From assembly GCA_025923195.1 (NCBI GenBank), contig JAICGJ010000054.1:1-32129 (forward strand): DNA of 32,129 nucleotides, given 5' to 3'. The translations under genes were made by a program, and so were the position numbers. Shown piece after piece: positions 1 to 8,628 of this stretch (position 1 is the first letter of the stretch; each line of letters opens with the position of its first letter). Origin of the DNA: Chryseolinea sp. GTDB taxonomy: Bacteria > Bacteroidota > Bacteroidia > Cytophagales > Cyclobacteriaceae. Below the pieces are notes generated by a model. It was not told the origin of the DNA and ran no database searches. It worked only from the letters and a program-made list of their open reading frames with translations.

Positions 1-1440
1 CGCGCCAGAGAAGTAGGCATCCGAAAAACGATGGGGTCTCAGCGCGGTCAACTCATCGTTCAATTCTTAAGTGAGTCGATGCTCACGGCATTTTTGGCTT
101 TTCTGCTTGCTATATGCCTGATGACCCTCGCCTTACCTTATTTGAAAGACGTGGGTTTTGAAAATATCAGGTTGAGCTTCGACAATAGTTTTCTGCCAAT
201 TTCGGGGTTAATTATATGTCTCGTTACAGGTTTGATTGCGGGCAGTTATCCGGCGTTGTACCTCTCATCATTTTTGCCGGTGAAAGTATTGAAGGGAATT
301 TTCAAGCAGGGAAGAAGTCCCATAACTTTCAGAAGAGTATTGGTGGTTTCTCAGTTCACCATATCCATTGGTTTGATCGTCAGTACGGTTGTTGTATTTC
401 AGCAAATCGACTATGCTAAAAACAGGTCACTTGGATACAACCCTGATAATCTTATTTCGATTAGAGCTACCAGGGATCTATATTTGAATTTTGCTCCTTT
501 GAAGCGGGAGTTGTTGAATTCCGGATACTTCGAAGCAGTGGCAACAACTTCCAGTCCGATTACAGCTGTTTATAACATATGGAGTGATTTTTCATGGGAC
601 GGCAAGGATCCTAATTCGCAGATCGCCCTGGAAGCATTGATGACAGAATGGGACTTCGAAAAAGTAGCAGGTTTGAAGTTTAAACTTGGACGACCTTTTT
701 CCATAAAATATGCAAGCGATTCAAATGCTGTGATCTTAAATGAATCAGCGCTAAGGACCATTGGTTATAATGATCCGATCGGCAGAACCATGAAATCCGG
801 CAATAGAGAGATCACTATTGTGGGCGTGGTTGAGGATATGGTGATGCGTGATCCATTCAAGCCGGTTTCTCCAGGCGTAATTCTTTTTAATGCTAAGGCA
901 GTAAGTAATATTTTGATAAGGGTGAAAGATAACGCTGATTTGAAAGAGGCATTGGCAGCAATGCAGCCCATCTTTGAAAAAAATAATCCTGCCCAACCTT
1001 TTGAGTATAGCTTTGCCGATGATGATTTCAACAAAAAATTCGCGCTTGAAAACCAGGTCGGTAAACTTTCCGGAATATTTGCGATACTGGCAATTCTAAT
1101 CAGTTTCCTCGGACTCTTTGGACTGGCTTCCTTCATCGCGGAACAACGCGTTAAAGAAATCGGAATTCGGAAAGTTTTAGGAGCTTCGATATCCAATCTC
1201 TGGAGGCTGATGTCAAAAGACTTTATTGCTTTAGTTCTAATATCGTGTTTGATTGCTTCACCGGTTACCTTCTATTTCATGCACAACTGGCTGCTGAAAT
1301 ACGAATACCGCACTGAATTATCCTGGTGGATTTTTGGCGTCGTCAGCATAGGCGCTCTGGCTACCACGTTAGCCACGGTCAGCCATCATGCGTTAAAAGC
1401 ATCGTTGGCAAATCCTGTGAATAGTTTGAGATCGGAGTAG
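1..1440 (+). CDS. FtsX-domain ABC transporter permease, 5'-truncated by window edge
   Basis: The reading frame is open from base 1, and the ten codons before the first ATG (position 31) encode RAREVGIRKT, the conserved cytoplasmic motif of FtsX permeases. The true start therefore lies outside the window. What remains is a membrane segment, then two helices ending in a GSYPALYLSSF turn, a periplasmic MacB-like domain of roughly 200 residues, and a second FtsX domain. That second domain has the repeated motif RVKEIGIRKVLGAS and three C-terminal membrane segments. Bacteroidota proteins of this family are about 800 residues, so roughly the last 60% is present. These permeases usually work with a MacB/LolD-type ATPase in mechanotransmission, lipoprotein or drug export; no ATPase gene is visible here, so the substrate is unknown. 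The gene is followed at 1547 by a paralogue in the same direction. It ends in NSLRSE, matched by GSLRSE in the next gene. Confidence 0.93.
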   Translation, partial: RAREVGIRKTMGSQRGQLIVQFLSESMLTAFLAFLLAICLMTLALPYLKDVGFENIRLSFDNSFLPISGLIICLVTGLIAGSYPALYLSSFLPVKVLKGIFKQGRSPITFRRVLVVSQFTISIGLIVSTVVVFQQIDYAKNRSLGYNPDNLISIRATRDLYLNFAPLKRELLNSGYFEAVATTSSPITAVYNIWSDFSWDGKDPNSQIALEALMTEWDFEKVAGLKFKLGRPFSIKYASDSNAVILNESALRTIGYNDPIGRTMKSGNREITIVGVVEDMVMRDPFKPVSPGVILFNAKAVSNILIRVKDNADLKEALAAMQPIFEKNNPAQPFEYSFADDDFNKKFALENQVGKLSGIFAILAILISFLGLFGLASFIAEQRVKEIGIRKVLGASISNLWRLMSKDFIALVLISCLIASPVTFYFMHNWLLKYEYRTELSWWIFGVVSIGALATTLATVSHHALKASLANPVNSLRSE

Positions 1441-1443
1441 TTG

Positions 1444-1531
1444 TCCGTTAATAGTTATCCGTGTGTGTGTGATTCGTGTGTGAAGGTGCAGTTAACGATT
1501 AACGGATAACGGATAACGGATAACGGATAAC
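1444..1531. repeat. Intergenic TATCCGTTA/TAACGGATA repeat with 7-bp tandem
   Basis: The gap between the two permease genes holds TCCGTTAATAGTTATCCGT (1444-1462). Facing it in inverted orientation is a run of four CGGATAA units (1503-1530). The same word occurs in the gaps at 4225-4400 and 6934-7176, again as facing pairs. It is a dispersed palindromic element rather than coding sequence. Confidence 0.75.
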
Positions 1532-1546
1532 TAATAACGAACAAAA

Positions 1547-4156
1547 ATGCAAAAGCCACCACTACTCTTCCTCCGCTTCTTCCGTTGGTTTTGTCACCCG
1601 GACTTACAGAAGTACATCGAAGGTGATTTGATGGAATTGTACTTCGAGCAACTACGCCAAAGGGGGAAAAGAAAAGCCGATATAAGATTTATAGTAGATG
1701 TACTCTTGCTCTTCAGGCCGGGTATTATAAAACCTGCACAACATTATCACCCTATAAACAACTATACTATGTTCAAAAGCTATTTCAAAATCGGATGGAG
1801 AAATCTATTGAAAAACAAAGGCTATTCATTAATCAATATAGGCGGACTTTCAGTAGGGATGACGGTAGCCATACTCATTGGACTTTGGGTGTACGATGAA
1901 CTCTCGTTTAATAAATATCACAAAAACTACGACCGCATTGCCTATGTTCTGCAAAATCAAACTTTCAACGGACAAGTTGAAACCTGGTATGGTCAGGCAT
2001 TGCAACTGGCTCCTGAACTCAGGAGTGCATATGGCAGTAACTTCAAATATGTAGTTACAACTTCTTATACGGGGGACCGGATCCTTCAGTACGAAAATAA
2101 AAAATTTGCCAAAAGCGGCAACTACATGGAACCTGACGCTCCGGAAATGCTGTCCCTCAAAATGCTCAGGGGCTCACGTTCGGGACTCACCTCGCCAAAC
2201 TCCATATTATTATCAGAATCTGTAGCTAAATCATTTTTTGAAGATGAAGATCCCATAAACAAGGTGATGAGAATCGACAACAAGCTCGATGTAAAAGTTA
2301 CAGGTGTATACGAAGATATCCCGCGCAATTCCGACTTTGCCAACCTCACCTTCATTGCTCCTTTTGAACTGCTTTCAAAGAGCGAAAACTTTGAGAAACG
2401 CGTCACCTGGGGCAACAGCTGGTTCAACTGCATTGTACAAATTGCTGACAATGTAGATATGCAACAGGCATCGATCAACATTAAAGATTCCAAGCTAAAA
2501 CGAGTGCTTATGGAAGATGATGATGCGCGGTTTAAGCCGGTGATTTTTCTACACCCTATGAGCCATTGGCATCTGTACTCCGATTTTCAGAATGGCGTTT
2601 CCGTTGGCGGCAGAATTCAGTACGTATGGATGTTTGGCCTGGTCGGCGTTTTTATACTGCTGCTGGCGTGTATTAATTTCATGAATCTAAGCACAGCACG
2701 CTCGGAGAAAAGAGCCAAGGAAGTGGGTATTCGCAAAACCATTGGTTCGGTGCGCACTCAATTGATTAATCAGTTCTTTACCGAGTCTTTCCTAGTAGTA
2801 GGAGTTGCTTTTATATTTTCAATTTTGTTGGTACAGCTGCTGTTGCAGTGGTTTAATGAAATTGCTGACAAAAGGATAGTCATACCGTTGGACAATCCCT
2901 GGTTTTGGGCATCGGGAGCAGGATTCACCATGATTACCGGCTTGTTGGCAGGCAGCTACCCCGCCCTATTCCTTTCCTCGTTTCAGCCGATAAAAGTTTT
3001 AAAAGGTTCTTTTCGTGTCGGGCGATTCGCTTCAATTCCACGACAAGTGTTGGTCGTTTTGCAGTTCACCGTGTCCATCACTTTGATCATTGGTACTATC
3101 GTAGTATTCCGTCAAATTCAATTTGCTCAGAACCGGCCTATCGGTTATGATAGCAATGGATTGATATCCTCTAGCATAAAGTCAGAAGAGATCAAAAAAC
3201 ACTATATGGTCTTCCGTCAGGATTTACTAAAAACCGGGGCAGTAGCTGAAACCTCGCTGAGCGATACACCAATAACAGCCACCTACGTGACGAACAGCGG
3301 TTTCAACTGGAGTGGGAAGGATCCAAATATGGCGGAAGAATTTGTGACCCTGCGTGTCTCATATGAATTTGGGAAAATGGTGAACTGGAAGATAAAAGAA
3401 GGAAGAGATTTCTCAAGGGACATAGCCAGCGATACTACTGCGTTTATCCTTAATGAATCGGCGGTTGATTACATGGGACTCGAAAATCCTGTAGGCGAGG
3501 TCATGGATTGGGGAGGTCACACCAAATGTAAAATTGTTGGTGTTGTCGAGGACCTGGTGACACAATCGCCGTACGCACCTGTAAAACAAATGATCTTTGT
3601 TCTCAATGAGAAACGTGTGAATTTCGTAACAATAAAAATCAATCCGGAAATTAGTATAAAGGAGGCCCTCGTCAAGATTGAACCCGTATTCAAAAAGTAT
3701 GACCCTGAAAATGCCTTTGAATACCAATTTGAAGACGAGGAACATGCAAAGAAATTTGGTAATGAAAAACGCATCGGAACCCTGGCATCAATCTTCGCTT
3801 CGCTGGGAATTTTCATCAGTTGTCTCGGCTTATTCGGGTTGGCCTCTTTTGTCGCAGAGCAACGCACTAAGGAAATCGGCATACGCAAAGTATTGGGTGC
3901 AACCGTATTCCATGTGTGGCGTATGCTTTCCCGCGATTTTGCAGTGTTGGTGATCATATCCTGCGTTTTTGCTATACCGGTTTCATTTTATTTCATGAAC
4001 GAATGGCTTCAGCAGTACGATTATCGCACCGATATGTCTTGGGAAGTATTTGCTGCCTCAGCACTCGGAGCATTGCTAATCACTCTTGCCACGGTAAGTT
4101 ACCAATCGGTGAAAGCCGCCGTTGCAAATCCGGTAGGAAGCTTGAGATCAGAGTGA
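1547..4156 (+). CDS. ABC transporter permease with permease prefix domain and two FtsX domains
   Basis: This 869-residue protein starts with about 74 residues (…HPDLQKYIEGDLMELY…) that match the permease prefix domain found in front of some Bacteroidota FtsX permeases. A typical FtsX permease then begins at Met75 (MFKSYFKIGWRNL). The order is: membrane helix 1, a large periplasmic MacB_PCD domain, FtsX domain 1 with KRAKEVGIRKTIGS, helices ending GSYPALFLSSF, a second periplasmic domain, and FtsX domain 2 with QRTKEIGIRKVLGA and three last helices. Full length (about 795 residues plus prefix) fits the family. Met75 (position 1769) could be an alternative start, but the prefix is in frame and family-like, so 1547 is preferred. 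It is a close paralogue of the preceding gene and probably belongs to a permease array. The partner ATPase is not in the window and the substrate is unknown. Confidence 0.93.
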   Translation: MQKPPLLFLRFFRWFCHPDLQKYIEGDLMELYFEQLRQRGKRKADIRFIVDVLLLFRPGIIKPAQHYHPINNYTMFKSYFKIGWRNLLKNKGYSLINIGGLSVGMTVAILIGLWVYDELSFNKYHKNYDRIAYVLQNQTFNGQVETWYGQALQLAPELRSAYGSNFKYVVTTSYTGDRILQYENKKFAKSGNYMEPDAPEMLSLKMLRGSRSGLTSPNSILLSESVAKSFFEDEDPINKVMRIDNKLDVKVTGVYEDIPRNSDFANLTFIAPFELLSKSENFEKRVTWGNSWFNCIVQIADNVDMQQASINIKDSKLKRVLMEDDDARFKPVIFLHPMSHWHLYSDFQNGVSVGGRIQYVWMFGLVGVFILLLACINFMNLSTARSEKRAKEVGIRKTIGSVRTQLINQFFTESFLVVGVAFIFSILLVQLLLQWFNEIADKRIVIPLDNPWFWASGAGFTMITGLLAGSYPALFLSSFQPIKVLKGSFRVGRFASIPRQVLVVLQFTVSITLIIGTIVVFRQIQFAQNRPIGYDSNGLISSSIKSEEIKKHYMVFRQDLLKTGAVAETSLSDTPITATYVTNSGFNWSGKDPNMAEEFVTLRVSYEFGKMVNWKIKEGRDFSRDIASDTTAFILNESAVDYMGLENPVGEVMDWGGHTKCKIVGVVEDLVTQSPYAPVKQMIFVLNEKRVNFVTIKINPEISIKEALVKIEPVFKKYDPENAFEYQFEDEEHAKKFGNEKRIGTLASIFASLGIFISCLGLFGLASFVAEQRTKEIGIRKVLGATVFHVWRMLSRDFAVLVIISCVFAIPVSFYFMNEWLQQYDYRTDMSWEVFAASALGALLITLATVSYQSVKAAVANPVGSLRSE

Positions 4157-4224
4157 ACTTAGCCGCTCTTGGTTAATCGTTAATAAGGCGATGTGAGATT
4201 GTGCATGACGCTGCAGGCAAAGGA

Positions 4225-4252
4225 TATCCGTTAATAGTTATCCGTTAATAGT
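4225..4252. repeat. TATCCGTTAATAGT direct repeat (left partner)
   Basis: Two adjacent perfect copies of the 14-mer TATCCGTTAATAGT (4225-4238 and 4239-4252). They are matched in inverted orientation by the degenerate TAACGGATA-type words at 4361-4400. This is the same family as at 1444-1531 and 6934-7176. Confidence 0.75.
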
Positions 4253-4360
4253 AAAGGCGGCAGAGATGAAAAGTTGGAGGATCTTGTGAAGTATACGATA
4301 AAAAAAGACGCTAAGCATCAGTTGGATCAGTACTCCAATCCCCATGCCCTTGTCCTCAAC

Positions 4361-4400
4361 TAATAAGGGATAACTACTAACGGATAGCTGATAACTGATA
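4361..4400. repeat. TAACGGATA-type repeat (right partner)
   Basis: A degenerate series of GGATAAC, ACGGATAGC and GATAACTGATA words. It is inverted relative to 4225-4252 and about 110 bases away. The pair could form an imperfect long hairpin downstream of the permease gene. Confidence 0.6.
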
Positions 4401-4438
4401 GAATCTGACATTCTTCTGCAAATCATTATAAACCCGCA

Positions 4439-4456
4439 GTAAAATTTTTATTTTAC
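4439..4456. promoter_or_regulatory. Perfect inverted repeat upstream of Crp/Fnr gene
   Basis: GTAAAAT-tttt-ATTTTAC is a perfect 7-bp-arm, 4-base-spacer inverted repeat ending 7 bases before the ATG at 4464. Its dyad symmetry and position suggest an operator, possibly for autoregulation by the Crp-like protein. The low complexity means it could also be chance. The operator role is an inference. Confidence 0.35.
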
Positions 4457-4463
4457 CGCCTTA

Positions 4464-5060
4464 ATGGTTTTGTTCATGATGTTTGAAGCCCTGCGAAAAT
4501 ATATTAACCAATATACTTCTTCCGAAATCTCAGAAGGAGCGTTTGACACTGTATCGAAATCGTTTACGCCCAAACATCTTCTCAAAAGACAATTTCTCCT
4601 GCAGGCTGGCGATGTCTGCAAGTATACCGCCTTTATTGTAAAAGGTGCGATGCGACAATACTCTTTGGTGAACGGCGTCGAAAACATTGTCTACTTCGGC
4701 ATTGAAAACTGGTGGATGTCCGACCGTGAAAGCTTCACGATGCTCACCCCATCTCAATTCAATATCGATGCACTGGAAGATTGCGATCTGTTATTGATTA
4801 CGCACGATAAAGTACAGTTGCTCAAGGAGTCGGTGCCTCAATGGAATAAGATGGCAGCACAGATGGATCATCGTCATTCTATTGCGATGCAGAAACGTAT
4901 TCACGATGCCATTAGCCTTACGGCAGAAGATCGTTTCTTAAATTTGATAAAGAGCAATCCCGAATTCATGCAACGGTTTCCCCAAAACATGATTGCCTCC
5001 TACCTCGGCATAACGCCTGAGTCACTCAGCCGAATAAGAAAGAAGCTCGCTAAAAAATAG
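4464..5060 (+). CDS. Crp/Fnr family transcriptional regulator
   Basis: A 198-residue protein with the two-part Crp/Fnr layout. An N-terminal cyclic-nucleotide-binding-like beta-roll covers about residues 20-120 (…LLQAGDVCKYTAFIVKGAMR…). A long dimer helix follows, then a C-terminal winged helix-turn-helix at about 150-198 whose recognition part reads ASYLGITPESLSRIRKK. No cysteine cluster typical of Fnr iron-sulfur sensors is present, and the cAMP-contact residues are not evident, so the ligand is unknown. Such short Crp proteins are common in Bacteroidota and often control the gene next to them; here that is the pirin gene 170 bases downstream. Start: ATG at 4464, with alternatives at 4476 and 4479. 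Confidence 0.9.
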   Translation: MVLFMMFEALRKYINQYTSSEISEGAFDTVSKSFTPKHLLKRQFLLQAGDVCKYTAFIVKGAMRQYSLVNGVENIVYFGIENWWMSDRESFTMLTPSQFNIDALEDCDLLLITHDKVQLLKESVPQWNKMAAQMDHRHSIAMQKRIHDAISLTAEDRFLNLIKSNPEFMQRFPQNMIASYLGITPESLSRIRKKLAKK

Positions 5061-5074
5061 TTATCCCGTAGACG

Positions 5075-5082
5075 TATCTTTG
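5075..5082 (+). promoter_or_regulatory. Possible -7 element (TAnnTTTG)
   Basis: TATCTTTG matches the Bacteroidota -7 consensus TAnnTTTG and lies between the Crp/Fnr gene and pirin. No clear TTG is found at the expected -33 distance, and the leader to the pirin ATG would be about 140 bases. This is a weak candidate. Confidence 0.3.
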
Positions 5083-5230
5083 AGAAGAGCGAAAGTCTAA
5101 AGGGCTGACGACATCAATGAGGGACTGGAGCAGCAAGCCCTGACCGCATCACAAAACACTTAACAAATGTCAATTCTCCTTCTTACCATTTGATATTAAA
5201 TAAAAGCTATTTTCAAGGGAAGTTTGTATC

Positions 5231-6124
5231 ATGAAAACGACACAACAACGATCCATCAGAGGAAGATTTCGTGGCGTGAATTCAAAAGTGGGAGAACTTT
5301 TGGTGAACCGTTTACTTCCCGGTTCAGATATTCAGGCAGTAGGTCCATTTGTATTTCTCGATCATTTATATCCGACAACACAAAAGCCAAAAACGCCGGA
5401 GCGCCCCTCCGGAAAATTTGCCCATCCGCACCGCGGGATTGCTACATTCTCGTATTTGTTCAGTGGATCCCTGGAACATTTCGACAGTCACGGCGGACAT
5501 GGAATTGTAGGTGCAGGCGAGGCTCAGTGGATGAAAGCGGGCAACGGTATTATCCACGATGAACACAATAGCCCAGAATTTCAGCGCACTGGCGGAGTGT
5601 TACATGCGCTGCAATTCTGGATCAACCTGCCTTCAGTGAATAAAGCCGAACCTCCAGATTACCTAGCCTTGAAGTCTCGCGATATTCCCGAAGTCAGTCT
5701 TGCCGATCAAGCAGGTATCCTTCGCGTTGTGATCGGCGCTATGGGACGTGATCAGTCGCCAGTAAAAACTTACAGCCGGCAGTTCATCTACCACCTTATA
5801 CTCAAGCCACAAGGCAAGTATGTTTGGGAGACACCCGGGGGACAAGAAGCTGCTGTCTTTGTGCCAACGGTACCTGTACTAATCAATGGTAATGAAGTAG
5901 GCAATAGTGAATTGGCGGGATTCAATTCCGGGGATGGTGAAGTAGAATTTGTTAATCCTGCAAATGCTCCGGTGGATGTCATTCTTTTTGGAGGCGAGCG
6001 GTATGCAGAAGCGATTTATGCAGAAGGTCCTTTTGTGATGAACTCCCGCGCGGAGGTCGCGCGCGCCTACAAAGATTTTTTTGACGGCAAGTATGGCGAA
6101 ATCGACTATGCCGTGAGTGTTTAA
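5231..6124 (+). CDS. Pirin family protein
   Basis: A 297-residue bicupin. The N-terminal cupin carries the pirin metal-site motifs: HPHRG at residues 65-69 and HDEHNSPE at 109-116. By alignment with human pirin, His65, His67, His109 and Glu111 would bind the metal (Fe in pirins). The C-terminal cupin (about residues 170-290) has the usual PVLINGNEVG and ILFGGERY segments. Pirins act as redox-sensitive regulators or as quercetin 2,3-dioxygenases; the sequence does not say which. An AGGGAAG stretch sits about 10 bases before the ATG at 5231. In Bacteroidota, pirin often neighbours stress-responsive regulators and small NADP-binding or flavin reductases, which matches the Crp gene before it and the reductase gene after it. 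Confidence 0.93.
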   Translation: MKTTQQRSIRGRFRGVNSKVGELLVNRLLPGSDIQAVGPFVFLDHLYPTTQKPKTPERPSGKFAHPHRGIATFSYLFSGSLEHFDSHGGHGIVGAGEAQWMKAGNGIIHDEHNSPEFQRTGGVLHALQFWINLPSVNKAEPPDYLALKSRDIPEVSLADQAGILRVVIGAMGRDQSPVKTYSRQFIYHLILKPQGKYVWETPGGQEAAVFVPTVPVLINGNEVGNSELAGFNSGDGEVEFVNPANAPVDVILFGGERYAEAIYAEGPFVMNSRAEVARAYKDFFDGKYGEIDYAVSV

Positions 6125-6139
6125 CGTAGAAAAAACTGT

Positions 6140-6168
6140 GTGACTCCTTAGTCTTCGCGCTTGGTGGC
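6140..6168. repeat. Fragment of CTTCGTGG-type dispersed repeat
   Basis: GTGACTCCTTAG followed by TCTTCGCGCTTGGTGGC. Both halves recur in the hairpin at 28406-28480. This is a partial, rearranged copy just after the pirin stop. Confidence 0.55.
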
Positions 6169-6301
6169 TAATAATGCGCGTTGCAATTTTCGTCACGCTC
6201 GAGTGAAATCCCTGAATAACACAAACGAATGCAAGCCTAATTCTAAAACAGTGATTGGTATCAATCGTCAATCCTAAATAAATCTAAAATCAAAATCCAT
6301 C

Positions 6302-6901
6302 ATGAAAATAGGAATAATGGATCAGGTCCCATTGGTAAGGCCTTTGCCAAACATGCCGTCAAGGCAGGATATGAAGCAGTGATCAGCAATAGCCGCGGAC
6401 CGGAAACCCTTGCTGATCTTGTAAAAGAAATCGGCCATGGAATAAAACCTGTAACCACCAAGGAAGCGCTTCAGGCCGAGGTCATTTTTCTCGCAGTCAA
6501 CTTTAAACAGGGTGCCAAACGTGGTGACCGACGCGGCTCTCTTGAAAGGAAAGGTTGTCATCGACCCTACTAATGCTATTGCCTTTCCTCATTTCAAACC
6601 GATCGACTTGGGCGATAAAACTTCCAGCGAAGTTATTTCAGAACTTCTTCCTGGAGCGCGGCTGGTGAAAGCCTTCAACACACTTCCTGCCGCTGTGTTA
6701 GCAGCCAACCCTGAAGAAGCCAATGGCAGGCGTGTGGCCTTTGTGTCGGGCAACGATAAACAGGCAAAAGCAACTGTGAAACAGATCATCAGTCGCCTGC
6801 GGTTTGCAGCTATTGATCTGGGCAAACTTGAAACCGGCGGGAAACTGCAACAGTTTGGTGGGCCATTACCAGCGTTGAATTTGGTTAGAGTGGTGCGATA
6901 A
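6302..6901 (+). pseudogene. NADPH-dependent F420 reductase-like (Rossmann) protein, two compensating frameshifts
   Basis: Reading from the ATG at 6302 gives MKIGI and then fails. One base is missing at about 6317-6319, after which the next frame gives the nucleotide-binding start GSGPIGKAFAKHA. That frame continues to about 6510, where one extra G in a GGG run (6510-6512) shifts back to the original frame, giving VPNVVTDAALLKGKVVIDPT and on to the TAA at 6899-6901. The joined product is about 199 residues, normal for this family of NAD(P)-binding proteins (F420-dependent NADP oxidoreductase fold). Without correction, the ATG frame stops near 6385. The two indels cancel, and the remaining sequence is well conserved (VIDPTNA, LVKAFNTLP). 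It may be a very young pseudogene or an assembly error. It lies 177 bases after pirin in the same direction. Confidence 0.8.
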
Positions 6902-6933
6902 AACGATTTCAGTGAAAAGTTTCAGGGCCATGC

Positions 6934-7176
6934 TATCCGTTATCCGTTAATCGTTAATAGGGATTGAACACCGAATATTGAACAAGGAACATCGAATGAC
7001 GGGCTCAACGCCCCGGTTTCAAATTCAAATTTTCAGGTTTCCGATGACTGGCTTTGAACTAATTACACCTTAGGTTCGAGCGTCCTTCGATGTTCCTTGT
7101 TCGTTATTCAGTGGGTCTAATGCTCGATCAGCGAAGAGCGACACCAATAACTATTAACGGATAACTGATAACGGAT
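6934..7176. repeat. Nested inverted-repeat element between convergent genes
   Basis: The outer pair is TATCCGTTATCCGTTAATCG… (6934-6960), facing CTATTAACGGATAACTGATA… (7151-7176). The inner pair is a 22-base word starting GAACAAGGAACATCGAA (6980-7001), facing its reverse complement at 7081-7102 with one mismatch. The element fills the gap between the plus-strand reductase and the minus-strand AraC gene. It may end transcription in both directions, which is an inference. Confidence 0.75.
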
Positions 7177-7181
7177 GGCGA

Positions 7182-8339
7182 TCAACTCCTGCGGTTCTCC
7201 TTCCGAAATTCCGCCGGTGTTTGCGAAGTAAATTTCTTGAAAGCATTGTTAAATGAAGTCTTATTATTGAACCCCGCCTTGAATGCAATTTCCAACAGGG
7301 ATGATTTCGGCTCGGCCAGAATCAATCGCTTTGCCTCATCAACGCGATACCTATTGATGAAATCAAAAAAAGTCGTGTTCAAATGCTCATTGATAACCTG
7401 TGAAACGTGATGCGGCGGGATTTTTACCATCCCTGCGAACTCTTGCATTCTCAATTCATTATTTAAGTATGGTTTTGATACTTCCATGAACTTTTCGATT
7501 TGTAAGGCGTACGCCTTAGCCTGATCATACTTCAGCGACGATTTTTCGTACTTGGAGGATCTTGTGACCTGATCATCGCCGGATGGCCATGATACACCAG
7601 CGAGCTTGTAGCTGATTACATAAATCAGCACGGAGGTTGGTATCACATAGAGGTAGTCAAGACTACGGTTATAGGATTGCCTGAAAAAGAATAGCAGGAG
7701 AAACAACGAAATAAGCACAACGGCCAGTAGCAATAACATGGTGAGGATTTTAGCCCAGCGCAAGCTCCCGGTATCGAGAGATGAATAGGTTGCCGTTAAC
7801 TTAATTTCGTAATTACTGATTAACGCATAAGTCACAAAAAGGTAAAGAAGTCCGTGAAGAAATTGGACTATAAAAACAGTTGAGTAGGCGTATTGCATGA
7901 ACGACACGCTTTTGTTGAATGGATCAAAAGTCGTTAACATGCCATAGTTCACCTGTCGAAAACTTAGGACATCATAGGTCAGCAGAGGTATGGCCCAGGC
8001 AAACACAAAAAATGGTGCAACATGAAGGATGATCGCTGTTAAAGACATGATAGGTTTGCCAACAATGGCCCTGGCGTAAAAATAAAACAATGGACCCACT
8101 ATCAACCAGGCACCATAACGTGTTCCGTAGAATGGCTGTATTGGGATATCATATGGCAATCGGACAGAGAGAAACTCAGCCTGAAACCACAACAACACGC
8201 AAATCAGCAGGAACAAGTACAGATGCTGGACCGGTCGCAGACGGTAGCGAAACGCTAACAATGACAAAACAAACACTCCCTGTGTAATTGTAATAAACAG
8301 AAATATCGATAGCAGATCAACTGATAATCCAACGGACAT
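7182..8339 (-). CDS. Membrane-anchored AraC family transcriptional regulator
   Basis: The N-terminal two thirds hold about seven hydrophobic segments (for example LLSIFLFITITQGVFVLSLL and ILTMLLLLAVVLISLFLLLF). A cytoplasmic C-terminal AraC-type double helix-turn-helix follows over roughly the last 100 residues (…LRMQEFAGMVKIPPHHVSQV… and …LLEIAFKAGFNNKTSFNNAF…, ending TPAEFRKENRRS). Proteins of this build are common in Bacteroidota and are thought to sense a membrane or periplasmic signal; the ligand is unknown. The open frame extends to an upstream ATG at 8450, but the added 37 residues are polar and unlike the family. The ATG at 8339 directly precedes the first membrane segment, so it is preferred. 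The gene is divergent from the exported propeller gene at 8629, which could be a target. Confidence 0.88.
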   Translation of the reverse strand: MSVGLSVDLLSIFLFITITQGVFVLSLLAFRYRLRPVQHLYLFLLICVLLWFQAEFLSVRLPYDIPIQPFYGTRYGAWLIVGPLFYFYARAIVGKPIMSLTAIILHVAPFFVFAWAIPLLTYDVLSFRQVNYGMLTTFDPFNKSVSFMQYAYSTVFIVQFLHGLLYLFVTYALISNYEIKLTATYSSLDTGSLRWAKILTMLLLLAVVLISLFLLLFFFRQSYNRSLDYLYVIPTSVLIYVISYKLAGVSWPSGDDQVTRSSKYEKSSLKYDQAKAYALQIEKFMEVSKPYLNNELRMQEFAGMVKIPPHHVSQVINEHLNTTFFDFINRYRVDEAKRLILAEPKSSLLEIAFKAGFNNKTSFNNAFKKFTSQTPAEFRKENRRS

Positions 8340-8628
8340 AGTAGCTAATATCCGGCTAACTTTATTCAAGTCAAAGTCATAATCGAGTTCTGCTCTCGGT
8401 AGAGTGCGACGCGGACAGTTTTTTAGGTTCAAGAGTAATTCCAATGGCAAGCATATGATTTAAGTCTATGTAAAAGAATATCAAGGACCAATAACTATAG
8501 TCAACTGGGCCAGGCATGACATTCACCAAAATTCGACGTCGCGTATACCATGTCTTACATTAATTTATTAGATTGGAGCATCACGTACGTAAAGGACTTC
8601 GAACATCAACACTTCAACAGTAATAGCC

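Larger units (their letters stand above)
4157..4463. other. Gene-free gap with dispersed repeats
   Basis: No convincing gene lies in this 307-base gap. It contains a facing pair of the TATCCGTTA repeat and, next to the downstream gene, a short AT-rich inverted repeat. A minus-strand open frame at 4238-4426 shows no family features and overlaps the repeats. Confidence 0.6.

Noticed and set aside
765-1196. 143-residue minus-strand open frame inside the first permease
   Set aside because: It lies entirely within a strong FtsX-domain coding region; a similar shadow occurs at the equivalent place in the second permease (3517-3957), as expected from shared codon pattern.
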